Assembly: GCA_951640165.1 (NCBI GenBank)
Contig: OX621252.1
Location: forward strand, 466,501 to 530,500
Direction of reading: 5' to 3'
DNA length: 64,000 nucleotides
DNA from: Pseudoips prasinana
Lineage: Eukaryota; Arthropoda; Insecta; Lepidoptera; Nolidae
Shown in pieces: positions 44,886-55,563 of this stretch (position 1 is the stretch's first letter; every line of letters begins with the position of its first letter). The position numbers and the translations under genes are program-made. A model generated the notes under the pieces. It saw only the letters and a program-made list of their open reading frames with translations. It had not been told where the DNA came from and did no database searches.

Positions 44886-45672
44886 TAGGGTTCCGTAGCC
44901 AAATGGCAAAAAACGAAACCCTTATAGATTCGTCATGTCTGTCTGTCTGTCCGTCCGTATGTCACAGCCACTTTTTTCCGAAACTATAAGAGCTGTACTG
45001 CTGAAACTTGGTAAGTAGGTGTATTCTGTGAACCGCATTAAGGTTTTTACACAAAAATAGAAAAAGAACAATATTTTTTGGGGGTCGCCATACATAGAAC
45101 TGAAACTCAAAAAAAAACTTGTGTGTACTTATGTACACGCGTTAGAAGTTATACTTCTTAATATACAACTTGAACATAGTTATCAATTTTCATACCACCT
45201 AGAACTAACTTCATGCTGTTAAATTTTTTGGTGTCGGTGTGCGCGCGCATCGTAAAAATTCACTCTCATAATTTTTCTCCATCGCGCCAAAAGAAGTATA
45301 ACTTCAAAAATTTTTTCATTGTACCCATACATGTGGGGTGTCTATGGATAGGTCTTCAAAAATCATATAAAAGTTCCTTATATTATTTTTCTCTAAACTG
45401 AATAGTTTGCGCGAGAGACACTTCAAAAGTGGTAAAATGAGTGTCCCCCCCTCCCTGTAACTTCTAAAATAAGAGAATGATAAAACTAAAAAAAATATAT
45501 GATATACATTACCATAGAAACTAACAACGAAAATTGGTTTGAACGAGATCTAGCTGGTAGTTTTTTTTAATACGTTATAAACCGCAATTTGCTTACATTT
45601 AATCAACGGAAATACTTGCAGCTGCGGAACCCTTCATGTGCGAGTCCGACTCGCACTTGGCCGGTTTTTTTT
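44886..45672. repeat. Lepidopteran repeat M4, hairpin at the 3' end
   Basis: Begins TTAGGGTTCCGTAGCCAAAT, continues through (TGTC)n near 44938, TCACAGCCACTTTTTTCCGA and ACTGAATAGTTTGCGCGAGA, and ends with GGAACCCTTCATGTGCGAGT and the hairpin GTGCGAGTCCGACTCGCAC (45638-45656) before TTGGCCGGTTTT. Without its nested insert (45113-45314) it is about 585 bp. I know this sequence as a widely spread lepidopteran non-coding repeat but cannot give its class. An isolated CACTTGGCCGGTTTTTATTT at 51271 may be the end of another copy. Confidence 0.75.
45113..45314. repeat. MITE M3, short form, nested in M4
   Basis: Has the M3 left end (GTGTGTACTTATGTACACGC, AGAAGTTATACTTCTT), one CATACCACCTAGAACTAAC unit and the right end AGAAGTATAACTTC. 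It lies in an A/T homopolymer tract of M4, whose flanks resume as TCATTGTACCCATACATGTG. Confidence 0.8.
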
Positions 45673-45944
45673 TATTTTGTACCCTTTGTATAGCTATAAG
45701 TGATGGATAATGTAATGTTTTGCAATGGGTCGTATTTGCTCTGCAGATAAACTCCTGAAGAGTTTAAAATTGTTGGCCGAATCCAACATGAAATTAATTA
45801 CGTGAGACAACTTTTCACCATGTTAGCTCCTCCTCGTTGTCATCACTTTTTAAATTTGAATATAATAGTAGGTACTAAATTTAAAAATAATAGCCTAGTA
45901 ACTTGTTATTTATCTAATTATAAAATAGAAAACGTGATATTATA

Positions 45945-46152
45945 TATTTTATATCTTGGGATCAAACTAGGCACTATGGAAACCAGAAAACGGATAAACA
46001 TACTTATATAATTTATGAATAAATACATATTATAGATAAATTACACCCAGATACAGAACAAACAATCGTGTTCATCACACAAAGATTTGTCCCGGGTAGG
46101 AATCAAACCCACGACCTCCTTAGCAGTCCACTATACCAACAGGCCTGTCAAC
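45945..46152 (-). mobile_element. SINE S1-type with tRNA head
   Basis: The minus-strand head, about 46087-46150, reads AGGCCTGTTGGTATAGTGG...GTCGTGGGTTTGATTCC. The body ACCCAGATACAGAACAAAC and the TTTCCATAGTGCC block match S1. The extreme 3' end is missing. Confidence 0.7.
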
Positions 46153-46154
46153 AT

Positions 46155-46315
46155 AGTGTCATATAACATAGATAACACGGACGGATTAATTCTAACTTTT
46201 TTTGCTACCTTAATATTGTATTTGACTATATTTATGTACTGCATTGTGAGCTTAACAAGTGTATTTTAATACCCAAGTGCTGAATAAATTTAATTATTTC
46301 ATCATGTCAGTTTTA
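46155..46315 (+). mobile_element. LINE L3 3' end
   Basis: Matches the reverse complement of about 60721-60880: GTGAGCTTAACAAGTGTA and CCCAAGTGCTGAATAAATTT, ending TTTCATCATG. No coding part is left. Confidence 0.65.
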
Positions 46316-46379
46316 ATTATAATAATATAATGTTTTTTGAAAAAGCTTAAAACATAGTTATTTTTCGAATAGTTTTATA

Positions 46380-46850
46380 CATACATACATAGACTCACGC
46401 CTGTTTCCCAGAGGGGTAGGCAGAGACAACGGACTTCCATTTGTTACGATCCTTGCATACCTCTTTCGCTTCGTTTACTGACATAATATTTTTCATACAT
46501 GCTCGCCGGTTTAGGGTACTCCTGACCTGACCTTTCTTAAGTACGTCTCCGATTTGATCGGAGAATGTTCTACGAGGTCTTCCCCTTGCGGTTGTACCAT
46601 TCACACAGGCCAGGTATACTTCTTTTGTCAATCTTCTTTCATTCATCCTTTCTAAATGGCCAAACCATCTCAGCATACCTTTTTCAATCTTTGTGACTAC
46701 ATTCTCTTTCACACCACAACGCTCTCTTGCATCAGTATTTCGAATTCTGTCTCTCAAAGTCACACCACACATACTTCTCAGAGCTCTCAGTTCCACTGCA
46801 TTTATTTTACTCTCATTCTGAATAGTTTTATATTGCATTACATTTTCTTT
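46380..46850 (-). pseudogene. LINE L2 reverse transcriptase C-terminal fragment
   Basis: A minus-strand frame of about 147 residues encodes [19 protein letters not shown], then [20 protein letters not shown], a [20 protein letters not shown] segment and a C-terminal [17 protein letters not shown] and the GRPR motif are characteristic of the region after the thumb in RTE-like reverse transcriptases. It compares with GHIARR/GRPPTRW of the complete RTE but is a different family. The 3' end has a (TATG)n tail (46378-46390). Catalytic domains are missing. A related 3' piece lies at 20795-20968. Confidence 0.85.
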
Positions 46851-46914
46851 TTAAATTAGGAAAACACGTATATATCCTTGTATCATGGGAACTATACAAG
46901 CATGCAATTAACGG

Positions 46915-47015
46915 ACTCATTACCAGAGATACCCAGACTCAGAACAACCATTTATGGGCCACACAAATAATTGTCCAGTGCGGATATTGAACTCGTTACA
47001 CAATGGCGCTGAAGT
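46915..47015 (-). mobile_element. SINE S3 fragment, degraded box B
   Basis: Blocks CCCAGACTCAGAACAACC, TTATGGGCCACACAAATA and ATTGTCCAGTGCGG match S3. The box B region is mutated (GATATTGAACTCG). Confidence 0.65.
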
Positions 47016-48046
47016 TGTAGTAGTACCTTTAAAATTAAGTCAAATGTGCAGTCAATTATTTGGTTATAAAGTGTTTATATCTTTGTAAAATATTATCTTA
47101 CAACAAATTTAGGCATTCCATGTTCAACACCGCAGCCATCGTTTTGGTTGCTCTATATTATGGACTAATTTTATGGACGTCAATAGATTGTTGTCACTGC
47201 TAAAATGCCTACAGGCTTAACTTAACGAATTCCATTGAAACTTGGTACTTGAACATAACGAATTACTATCTATTTATAAACAGATAAGTGTTTTAGTATT
47301 TGTGCATTTTAATAAACCTAACTTAACCAAACTTTTGAATAATTCAGAAGATTGTAAATAAACATAGCTTAAAACCATTTCAATTAAAATAGCTCTTTTA
47401 GAAATATATTTTTCAAAATCTATAGTGTAATAGTAATAATTCTACTGTTTGGGGGCTAGACGGAGACTTGGACACATAAGTTAAACGCTTAGCACTCCTA
47501 TGTTACCGTTTCAAATCATATATTAGATCTCAAAATGACTACCATTAATATATAATTAAAGGAATAACTTCCGTGCGTTTAAGCGCTTTTGCAATACCTA
47601 CTATTGGAATCAAATATAACAGCTCACTTAGGACCCTTAAATTGATCCGCGGTGTTTTTGCAGCTGGCTTCTCTAGTTGCAAATCTCTCATTTTATGAGG
47701 CTATAGCCTCTTTACATCATTCTGTCTCCCGCTTTGCTCTGGAGGAAAGTGGAACTATTCATTTTCTAACTCCTCTTTTTTCTCTTTCTGATTAAACTCG
47801 TTGCGGGATCCAAGACAGTTAAAGCGATTCCCCGGGACATGCCTGAGCTTCACCGCTCAATGTCATTTCATTGTGTGCCACTGTTGGTCCTGGCTTACAG
47901 GAGTTGCAGTGGTGGGTGGGGAGGGACTAGTCCCGATAAATAAAAAAAAATATTGAAGTAATAGCAAAATTCAATGTAGTAAACAACATTGAATTTGCGC
48001 TTTCTTCTTCAGAATAGATTTCATTGTAATACATTTCTGATCCGGT
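47016..48046. other. No gene recognised
   Basis: 47810-47940 is less AT-rich (AGCGATTCCCCGGGACATGC, GGAGTTGCAGTGGTGGGTGG) and may be an unidentified repeat. The rest is AT-rich. Confidence 0.4.
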
Positions 48047-48200
48047 GTGACATGGCGACCTTCAAGAGAGCATCCTTCCTTTCGCAAAGGCCGGCAACGC
48101 ATTTGCAGGTTCTCTGGTGTTACCGGTGTTCATATGGGTGGCACCGATTACTTACCAACAAGTGACCAGCTTGGTTGTTTGCCTTGCTATTATATTGAAA
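48047..48200 (+). mobile_element. SINE/LINE 3' end, GCAACGC family
   Basis: GGCCGGCAACGCATTTGCAG, GGTGTTACCGGTGTTCATAT and CAACAAGTGACCAGCTTGG match the 3' part of 41915-42191. Confidence 0.7.
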
Positions 48201-48206
48201 AAAAAC

Positions 48207-49640
48207 TTGTGTGTACTTATGTACACGCGTTAGAAGTTATACTTCTTAATATACAACTTGAACATAGTTATCAATTTTCATACCACCTAGAACTAACGTT
48301 ATGCAGTTATTTTTACGATGCGCGCGCATCGTAAAAAATTTTTAAATAAATAAATAAAATAAAAGAGGTTTTTATTCACGTAGACTTTAAAAAAGCGCTT
48401 GTAAATAGTCAGAACATGTTTGTAGTAATATAGTTGTATACATTAGATATTATTTCTAGTAACATAGATATTTAGGTACATATTGTATGAAAACATTTAT
48501 AAAATTTATTTTATTACAGCAATGATATTTAGCTAGCTCGTATCAAGTTATTGTCAAGAGATTATGTTTAATTATCTAGTTTAAATCTAATATTTTTACT
48601 ACATATTGTCAATGGTTCTGTCTATATTAAAGGTATTATTATTATGACGGACCTTGTGTTAATAACGACGGTCGCGCTTTAATGCTACCACCAGATCCAA
48701 TGCGCCCCAACTGAGAAGACCCAGCGAAACAAACTCAGTGGGTTCATCTACTACCGGTTTCAACACGACCCAGTTGAGACGGTCCGGCGAAACATACTCA
48801 AGCGGGCATGAACACGGGATTTGGTCCAATTAGAGTAATTATTAAGTAGGCAAACACAATATATGCTCGATCGGTTGTCTGAATGCTTATTATTTTAGAT
48901 TATAGTTAGGTATACAAAAGAAAAACTTCGAAACAATAACATTATTCATTTTGAGACAGAGTCAATAATTTAAAATTAAGTATATGATAGCAATCATTTA
49001 CAGATAGTTCACGTAACACATTTATATAAAACAATTGAACAAAGGATATCTATTTCATACTTTTCATTAAAAAGTTCTATGTCTAGAATTTTGCCAGAGA
49101 AGCGGTTTATATTTTGATGTAATAGAATTAGAAAGTTATCACACTTCTCTATTGTCATGCTTACATGTTTAAACTACTAACTAAATTGATTTTAATAACA
49201 TTACTAGAAGATGGTATAAAAAGTGACTTCGTCATACCACTTATGACTGAGTTAATATGTGCCGCTACTAAAGTTGCAAGTATGTTAAAAAAATTTCTTG
49301 AGACAGTAACTGTACTCATGGTTACCCTACAAGAATCTATAAAACTATTTGTGTCCAAAAATATAAATTTATTACTATAATGGCTAACCAAAAACTGTAG
49401 GTGCATATTTAGCTTGTGGATATAATTATTTGTACTATCAGGCACATTGGACACATAGGGGAAGGCACACAATATTATCTTATTACAGTCTAATTCTAAC
49501 ATCTTAGTGAATTCACTCTCATACCACCTAGAACTAACTTCATGCTGTTAAATTTTTTGGTGTCGGTGTGCGCGCGCATCGTAAAAATTCACTCTCATCA
49601 TTTTTCTCCATTGCGCCAAAAGAAGTATAACTTCAAAAAA
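48207..49640. repeat. MITE M3, long form, split by a LINE
   Basis: 48207-48340 carries the M3 left end through the palindrome ACGATGCGCGCGCATCGT. 49505-49640 carries the second CATACCACCTAGAACTAAC unit and the right end AGAAGTATAACTTC. Joined, they match the uninterrupted long form at 6065-6342. Confidence 0.8.
48341..49505 (-). mobile_element. LINE copy inserted in M3, with ORF remnant
   Basis: The minus-strand 3' end lies at the left, with a (TTTA)n tail next to 48341 and a ~200-bp end shared with the SINE at 24254. Internally (48634-48830) there is a degenerate duplicated block CGCCGGACCGTCTCAACTGG / CGCTGGGTCTTCTCAGTTGG known from lepidopteran LINE 3' regions; it could itself be a separate insertion. 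A 113-codon minus-strand frame (49161-49502) near the 5' break (LELDCNKIILCAFPY..., FIFLDTNSF) loosely suggests the esterase-like (SGNH) domain some LINEs carry. That is a weak assignment. Confidence 0.6.
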
Positions 49641-50608
49641 AAACATGAGTAACGGGGGAGTTTCGGCCATCGACTGTATTGTACAGACGCCAGCACATCC
49701 AGCTACCCCAATCTGTCAAATTTATTTTATAGATTTTCAACTTTATCACAAAAGCATAAGGTTCTCTTTCAATTGGTGACATTTGATAGATTGGGTTAGC
49801 TCGCTGTGCAACCGCAATTTAATATTCTGTTGTCAGCAAATCTTGGACTGCCTCCGCCTTCTTCCTAATCCCTTCAACACGGAAACTACATTTTCTCTAA
49901 TAATGAATGTCTACAGAACGTGCAAACTATTTTCTTCAGCTCGTTACTGAGCACGTGGAATATTTTAGTGCTGCGTGTGCGCAGTGACGGACAACTGTCA
50001 CGCTACGGTGACACGGCTTGGGGAAACAAATTGGAACTCACTTACATTGTACCGTTGCGTTTTGAGAAATCTATTGGGAAATCTATAGGTATAACAAGAT
50101 CTAACGATATTTCGGCTCGATATTACGAAGAAGCGCTATATCAGTGCATTGACGGACTGGGTATATATGACATATAGCTTTTTTGGATTGTATCCATCAA
50201 TACAATTTGAAATACAGCTAACATTGCGATAATTTTTAATTTAAAAGTATATATTTTGTGCCCTATGTTTTCCTTAGAATAAAACAAATAAAGTTGCAAA
50301 AATGAGCGCATTAGATCGTGTGCTGGCGCAGCGGTGGTCGGCGTGATGGATGCGCGTGCGAGTAATTGACAGCGACGTCGCGCCATCGATCAATCAGTAG
50401 GCATAGGTTCGGTGCCCAGCTGTGGGAATGCTGAACTGGTCATTAACGTAATTAGTTGCGGGTAATGGAATTAACACAAGGAAAAGGCAACGATAAACTT
50501 AGAAAGTAGACTAAGGTGTGTTACCTGACGTAATGATTTCTATGTTCTCTCAATTCAATCTTCTCGCGATCCATACTAATATTGTAATACTGACAGTATT
50601 TGTTGGTA
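49641..50608. other. No gene recognised
   Basis: 50310-50400 has a CG-rich passage (GCGCAGCGGTGGTCGGCGTG, CAGCGACGTCGCGCCATCG) without frame or repeat match. An 85-codon plus-strand frame (49920-50177) has no recognisable motif. Confidence 0.35.
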
Positions 50609-50797
50609 TCACACTAATATTATAAAGGCGAAAGTGAGTGTGTGACTATGTGAGTGTGTATGTTTGTTACTTCTTCACCTCTAAACAGCTGGAGCGATTT
50701 TAATTAAATTTGGTTTGGCGTTAGCTGACACCCTGAAATAACGCATAAGCTATAATTTATAAAGTTTTACTCGGATAAAACCGCGAGGCACAGTTAG
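50609..50797 (+). mobile_element. Short Helitron, complete (189 bp)
   Basis: Begins TCACACTAATATTATAAAGG and ends GGATAAAACCGCGAGGCACA-GTTAG followed by T, a one-base variant of the CTRR end. The interior GGAGCGATTTTAATTAAATT and GCGTTAGCTGACACCC recur in reverse at 10546-10690. Confidence 0.8.
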
Positions 50798-50924
50798 TAG
50801 TAAATAAACATAGCAACAGACACTATTTTAGTAAGCTTGTGAGTAGTAACTATACGCCATTTTGTAGCGTGTGATCTGTAACTATCGGCAACGAATATCA
50901 TCATCCTAACCAGCATAGACGCCA

Positions 50925-51030
50925 TCCCGAGGGAATAACTGCTAGAGAATGCTGCCCAGCGTGTCTCTGAGTACTATGCCCAGCATAATGCAATCGGCAA
51001 CCTATCTGCCAAGCGTGGCGATTGTTTCAT
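50925..51030 (+). mobile_element. RTE 5' leader fragment
   Basis: CCATCCCGAGGGAATAACTG, AGAGAATGCTGCCCAGCGT and TGCCAAGCGTGGCGATT align with 12160-12262 of the full RTE (leader and first codons). Having the 5' rather than the 3' end is unusual for a LINE remnant. Confidence 0.65.
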
Positions 51031-52257
51031 ATTCTATATCTCCTAATTCCACACTGGGGGATACGGTTGGCAAGGCTACGCTTATCTAAATTACGCCAAA
51101 CAAATTGGCCGGATAAAACTGTGGATAGAAATTGATGTAACGTATCTGAGAACCAATGGTAATTTAACTTAGTCTTCGCCATAATATACGCCATGTCCGG
51201 TGAATCAGTGAAATCTTTCTAGACTCACTGTTTTTTTATAATGTTGTTGTTTTTATAATGTCGGTCTCCCACTTGGCCGGTTTTTATTTGCGAAAAACTT
51301 CTCAACACACTGTAAACGTTGTGTTGAGAAACACACAACACCTAATTTGATAAATCGTTAATTGTAGACATATTTTTAGACTAATAATTTAACATTATTC
51401 GCTAATATGGATCTTTTTCACTGACTATAAATATGATGGGATTATCAATTTTATTTATTTGTAAAACCCTATTTTTAAATGAATTTTGATAGATATTTTA
51501 CGGATCTATTTATACTAAATGTTTATTAGAATCGGAATGCTGGAACCGATTTAAACTTAACAGAACCTATTTCCACCACGGCTACCACAAGTTCATGTAG
51601 TTTACTTCCTAGACGATACTTGCAGTTCTTCCAGTACATTAACTAGCACCGCCTCTAGCGGAAATTTTAATGAATATATAGTGTCTATTAAAAAAAAAAC
51701 GCCATGTTTCATCGAGAAAATAAATTATATGCAGTCGTGGAAGACGTACAGTTCATTTTTAGTTTCAGTTTTGTTTAAATCGGTTAATATAAAGACGAAT
51801 TGAAGTCGGTTATTGGTTTTTGAAATCGGGAATTATTTCTGATACTTTCAATTGAACGGTTGCCTGTGTTAATTTACCTGTCATATGATCTAGGTATGTC
51901 TAATAATTACCTACATTAGTACATTGTTATTAAACAGTTATTAGCTTCGGATTATACAATACTCAATGGGCTCTTTATTCGGTATTACAAGCGAGAATAT
52001 TTGTTCATAGGATAGAATACACTAATCTTTATTGTGCGCCAAATAAGGCAAGTTATTACAACAGCTTTTGTTGCACTCATTGTTCTGGGAAGTAACTTTA
52101 ATCTGGCTAAAATATGACATCGCTTTTAGCTTTTGACGAATTCTATATTGAAATAACCTCGTATATTTTCTGAGTATCTCGAACAGGGAAGAACAGGAAT
52201 TCCGCTTTGTGGATAATGGCTTTAATTATTTACCCGCTTATAATTATAACATTAAGG
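51031..52257. other. AT-rich, hairpin at 51299-51331
   Basis: Hairpin with CTTCTCAACACA and TGTGTTGAGAA arms separated by ~10 nt. CACTTGGCCGGTTTTTATTT at 51271 may be the end of an M4 copy. Otherwise nothing recognised. Confidence 0.4.
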
Positions 52258-52455
52258 CGGTCATAGCCAGATGCTCTTAACGGTCCGTAAGTGATTTACG
52301 AGGTTAAGCAACTAGGATCGGGGTCCGAAGGTGAGAAGGGTGACCGCTAAAGTGGTTTACTTCTGAGCTTCTCCGGGCTTCGGAGGGCACGTTAAGCTAT
52401 TGATCCCGGTTGTAGCCATTAAGCAACAAGCGTTAAGCCATGTCAGAGGCCTATT
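52258..52455 (+). mobile_element. 5S rRNA-like SINE
   Basis: GGTCCGTAAGTGATTTACGA, GGTTAAGCAACTAGG and GAAGGGTGACCGCT mirror the 5S rRNA internal promoter region. The body has CTCCGGGCTTCGGAGGGCAC and GTTAAGCTATTGATCCCGGT. Related to 34386-34690. Confidence 0.75.
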
Positions 52456-52459
52456 ACGA

Positions 52460-52710
52460 CGGGCCGGTTGGCGTGGTTGGTAGATACGCTGCCTTTCACG
52501 CCGCAGGTCGTGGGTTCGATTCCCACCCGGGACAAATATTTGTTTGTTTGTGAGTCTGGGTGTAACTTATCTATATAAGTATGTATTTACAAAAGAAAAA
52601 TAGCATATGTAATATATCAGTTATCTGGTTTCCATAGTACAAGCTCTGCTTAGTTTGGGATCAGATGGCCGTGTGTTAATAGTGTCCCAGAATATTATTA
52701 TTATTACTGG
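52460..52710 (+). mobile_element. SINE S1, full-length, tRNA-derived
   Basis: Head GGGCCGGTTGGCGTGGTTGG...GTCGTGGGTTCGATTCCCAC with clear A and B boxes. Body GTGAGTCTGGGTGTAACTTA, TCTGGTTTCCATAGTACAAG, GATCAGATGGCCGTGTG and an (ATT)n tail. This is the reference for the truncated S1 copies. Confidence 0.9.
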
Positions 52711-53609
52711 GTGGTTTGAACAACTCTGACACCACTGCCCATACGATAAGTAATTAAGTACTAGAACACTCTATAGTTGAGTAGCTAGAGTAAAGCTCGA
52801 ACTGTCCGTCATAATTAGGTTGTACCACACAAAACGAGGACTGTATGAGGTCACTTTGACGTTTATTTTAAACACTTATCCCGCTTCTTGCTAGAGTTCT
52901 CCATAAGGCCCAGAAGAATAGAGTCCGTAATATCTATGATGCGTCATATATTACACTGAACGAAAATACTAACTATTATACTGAAGAACGAAAACTGCAG
53001 ATCATCAGTTTGACGGTGATTATAGACTTAACTTAACCCACTACTTGGTGTGTTTATAGGATTCAGAATGAGAAGCTCTATTTTTTAATTGTGGCTCCTA
53101 TATTGGGAACTACCTACTACGCAAGAACTGTGGCTTTATGCATAGTTTTGTAAAAATAAACGTGAGAACAAGGCTTTAGCAACACCAACAAAAAAGTAGA
53201 CACCTAGCCAAAATATATAACATTTTACTTAGCGCTTGGTATCAGAATATCAATCACAAAATTAAAATCTCAAGACGTACATATAAGTAACAAAAAACAA
53301 AACTAGATGGAGTCACATCATCGCGACAGGGCACACGTAGCTTTATATCAGCTTCTTATCTGTATAACATGTTTATATGTCTAACATATGTGTCTAATGT
53401 TACATAAAAAATATTGGTCGAACACGTATTTCCAGAACAAAGATCAAGTGATAAATATATTGGAACAAAATTCAACAGTTCAGTATGTTTCTGAAAGATT
53501 AAAGTTACTAACGAAATAAATTAATGACAATTGGGCATTTTATTGAAGACTAGTGATCTGCCCAGGTTTTGTTGTAGAAATATTAAGCAGTATTTTACGT
53601 CTATTAACG
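52711..53609. other. AT-rich, nothing recognised
   Basis: No clear repeats. The left target duplication of the next element is CTATTAACG at 53601-53609. Confidence 0.4.
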
Positions 53610-54211
53610 GGGTCCATATTGGCTCACCTAAAATTCTTTATCCGAAATTGTTCTTCTCAATGATTTTTAATCCCAATGATCACTCTTTCCAAAATTTTTC
53701 ATCTTAAAGTTTTCATTCATAGTATTTATAGTGCTCTGGCGATGTTCATAAAACTAATTTTTCCGATATTTTTAATTAATAATATCATTAATATAAATAT
53801 ATTTAAACTCCTTCTATTTTTTATCTAAACGCTTTTATCCCTAAACATAATTACAATAATATTTCCACTCATACTCAGAAAGACACATTTACCAAGTGTA
53901 ATAAAAATATATGTGGATAGAAGATAATAGTATCTAACCTAACCTAAACCAAATTATTTTATAAAAGTACAAAATAAGATATGGCTGATTAATAGTGTAA
54001 AAGATGGTTATGTTGAGAAAATATAGCAAAACATATAAAAGTATAATAGATGTTTATTGCTACTGATATTATTAAGTTGAATGCTTCGAAATTATGAACA
54101 TTAGAGACAGAGTAGTTAGGAATTTTGATTGTTAGGAAGAAAAATGTTAGGGAGAACACTTTCGAATTTCAATTATCCGAGTTGAAAATTTAGGTGAACT
54201 TTGCCGCAACC
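53610..54211. mobile_element. Foldback-like element with 9-bp target duplication
   Basis: Flanked by CTATTAACG at 53601-53609 and 54212-54220. The inverted arms start GGGTCC.../GGTTGC... and share TTCACCTAAA-TTTT, TCCGAAATTG-like and TTCGAAA phrases. Like the element at 30962-32356, the arms consist of imperfect ~20-nt phrases, and the interior includes TAACCTAACCTAAACC. About 600 bp, non-coding. Mutator-like and Drosophila FB elements make 9-bp duplications. Confidence 0.6.
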
Positions 54212-55271
54212 CTATTAACGTCATTTATAGATAAATGATTGGTACCTTGGGTTACATTATTGTAATTTTCGTAGGATATTTTATGTTTTGTTGTGTATCC
54301 CATGTTACTCACTGATGACCTATTTATAGGTGACATTTTTTTTAATCAGTTTCGGGGTTTATGCATTACAAAGAAACATACGAAAAATCTAACTTTCCTT
54401 CTTTAAAATGTTAGTTTAGAACTTAAGATTGAGATTTCAGGGCTCATACACATATACATTTCTGATCAAGTTATATTCGCACAGATCAAATCTCAAATCA
54501 GATACAAATATAGTTATTTTATTATACAACCAAGTCAGCAACTCAGTACACGGGTACACCTGATGGGAACCTGTCAAGTTTACTCGCGCGTTCAGAAACC
54601 ATTTTACTCCTTTCTTGAGGCGCCACGCTGTAATTTCTTTGGAAAAATTGACAGCTCATTTGTCACGTCTACTCCTTTTAATATAAATAACCCGATAGCC
54701 GAGAAAATAGATAAAACTTTTGACAAATAATACTAACTAGCATTCCGTAGTTCTCTAATAATATAGTTGCAGCTCATTTATAAAAAAATACACATATAAC
54801 AATGAACACATTTAAATGTCTTATTAGAAAAGTAGCGCAAATCATAAGTGTTGTGTTGTGTTAATCGTCTTCATTCATTAGTGGAATGAAATTGAAAATT
54901 TTAATGCTGCTTCGATTCCTTCATGGTATCTTCACAGAGTCAGGTTACATAGAGGCGCAAGATATGTACTAACTATTTTTTAAATCATAGACCCACCTTG
55001 AACTTTTATTTTCAACAAGCGATTTAATCTAAATGAATATGCGACTATTCCGGAACCATTCCCTAGCGAATATAAAACTCTTCATAATCATTTCAGAAAT
55101 AACATACCAGCAATGGATTTGGTCCTTATTTTGAAATCAGTTAATTATTTCATAAACAATGCTCTAAGATACTAGATTGAAACGTGTCTTCTCTGCATAC
55201 ACGTCGACGAAACTGCTTGCGCGAGTGCCGAGAGCGGGGTGGCAGGCGGGTGTCGCCGCCGCTTCACGCCG
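54212..55271. other. AT-rich, nothing recognised
   Basis: No gene or shared repeat. GC content rises from about 55195 into the next feature. Confidence 0.4.
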
Positions 55272-55475
55272 ACAAATGTAAACGGCGCCATACTTGCTAG
55301 TACGCCAATATTATGTCCGATCCGAAAGAAATCGTGGCTGGACGTACGGTAAAAGTGTCGGCTCCAACAGTTTGGTCGGGTCGCCCTAATGTGAACGGCG
55401 CTATTGACATACATACGCCAATATGGATCCGACACGTTTGTCGGGCCGGTAAAACTGTCGGTACGACCTAATGTA
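55272..55475. repeat. Partial tandem repeat, CG-containing
   Basis: Two units share AATGTAAACGGCGCCATAC / AATGTGAACGGCGCTATTG, TACGCCAATAT, TCCGA and GGTAAAA-TGTCGG, with a third start TAATGTAAACCAGC at the end. The first unit is ~115 bp and the second ~85 bp. The 87-codon minus-strand frame (55172-55435) here is not supported as a gene. Confidence 0.65.
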
Positions 55476-55563
55476 AACCAGCTCTAAGTGTACTTAAGGC
55501 TATGATGAGGGTGACATAGTTGTAATAAAACCTCTCAAAAATAATATAAGATTACATGAAGGA

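Noticed and set aside
44499..44909. 136-codon minus-strand frame
   Set aside because: It begins inside repeat M4 and shows only hydrophobic low-complexity stretches. I found no family resemblance.
48634..48830. Independent SINE inside the 48341-49505 insertion
   Set aside because: The duplicated CAACTGAGAAGACCCAGCG-like block could be separate, but I could not find its ends or a target duplication, so it is kept as part of the LINE.
52290..52350. 5S rRNA gene
   Set aside because: Only the internal promoter part resembles 5S rRNA, and it is fused to a SINE body also present at 34386-34690.
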